From contig LGRX02014749.1 in the NCBI GenBank assembly GCA_001247695.2, positions 1 to 14,341 of the forward strand: a stretch of DNA of 14,341 bases, read 5' to 3'. Position numbers and translations under genes: made by a program. Source of the stretch: Cymbomonas tetramitiformis. Taxonomy: Eukaryota; Chlorophyta; Pyramimonadophyceae; Pyramimonadales; Pyramimonadaceae. Below are positions 14,169 through 14,341 of this stretch, one piece after another (the stretch's first letter is position 1; every line of letters starts with the position of its first letter). The notes below the pieces were generated by a model. It was not told the DNA's origin. It saw nothing but the letters and a program-made list of their open reading frames with translations, and ran no database searches.

Positions 14169-14341
14169 TCACTCTTGCTGTTGGAAGTGCACAGCCCCGC
14201 GCTCTGCAGCCTCCGACGAGGCTTCTGGACTTGTCTGCGGAAGCCGGCCAAAACGCTCGTCGCTGTTCTGAATCAGTCCCTGAAGTGCCTGACGTGGCTC
14301 GTCGCTGTTCTGAATCAGTCCCTGAAGTGCCTGACGTGGCT
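14169..14341 (-). CDS. C-terminal fragment of a minus-strand repeat protein (partial, cut by window edge)
   Basis: The complementary strand is open from the window end to a TGA at 14169-14171. It encodes two perfect copies of a 14-residue repeat, PRQALQGLIQNSDE, followed by RFGRLPQTSPEASSEAAERG and AVHFQQQE. The frame is hydrophilic and helical, whereas the + frame over the same bases is Leu/Cys/Trp-rich and less protein-like. Past the TGA the same frame continues RAKLEDVAQDLA to TAA at 14130-14132. The end may therefore be an in-frame stop change, or a donor (AGA|GTGAAG) may lie just before it. I do not recognise the family. Confidence 0.5.
   Translation of the reverse strand, partial: PRQALQGLIQNSDEPRQALQGLIQNSDERFGRLPQTSPEASSEAAERGAVHFQQQE
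14256..14341 (-). repeat. 42-bp tandem repeat, two perfect copies plus start of a third
   Basis: Copies at 14256-14297 and 14298-14339 are identical over 42 bases, and the last two bases of the window match the start of a third. The period is exactly 14 codons. The array probably continues beyond the window. Confidence 0.9.

Noticed and set aside
14139..14341. + strand continuation of the coiled-coil gene beyond exon 22
   Set aside because: The frame after CCAG is open but rich in Leu, Cys, Trp and Val, and not coil-like. The minus frame over the same bases is more protein-like.

Overview
The window is nuclear DNA from a GC-rich eukaryote, and most of it is one intron-rich gene on the + strand. 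Open segments of 50-440 bp all read as one low-complexity, Ala/Glu/Gln/Leu/Arg-rich helical protein. They are bounded by GT (often GTG) donors and AG acceptors, and their codon phases match at nearly every join. The spaces between them hold no gene but many private tandem repeats. This resembles GC-rich protists, and a green alga is my best guess, but no marker here fixes the lineage. I see no bacterial operon, rRNA, tRNA, transposase or CRISPR.

Layout: 1-577 is an AT-richer 5' flank. The coiled-coil gene runs from ATG 578 to TAA 13868-13870, with about 22 exons, some 3.4 kb of coding sequence and a protein of about 1,130 residues or more. Residues 1-173 (exon 1) are basic and Ser/Thr/Ala-rich, with a duplicated RPATA motif. 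Coiled coil begins at the end of exon 1 and continues to the C-terminus. The weak parts of the model are the exon 3/4/5 joins, a frame break in exon 13 and a one-base frame break in exon 21. The function is unknown; a structural or scaffold role is inference from the coiled coil alone.

The long introns carry separate minisatellites: a 36-bp unit (3925-4190), about 55 bp (5110-5820), about 50 bp (7750-8405), 37 bp (8839-9138), 20 bp (9206-9869), 55 bp (11616-11780), 26 bp (12084-12160) and 24 bp (12685-12876). The 37-bp array is a tandem copy of an exon end with its 5' splice donor. The 20-bp array is open in all six frames and creates large false reading frames on both strands.

At the right edge (14169-14341) a minus-strand reading frame with perfect 14-codon repeats looks like the C-terminal end of a convergent neighbour gene, cut by the window end.
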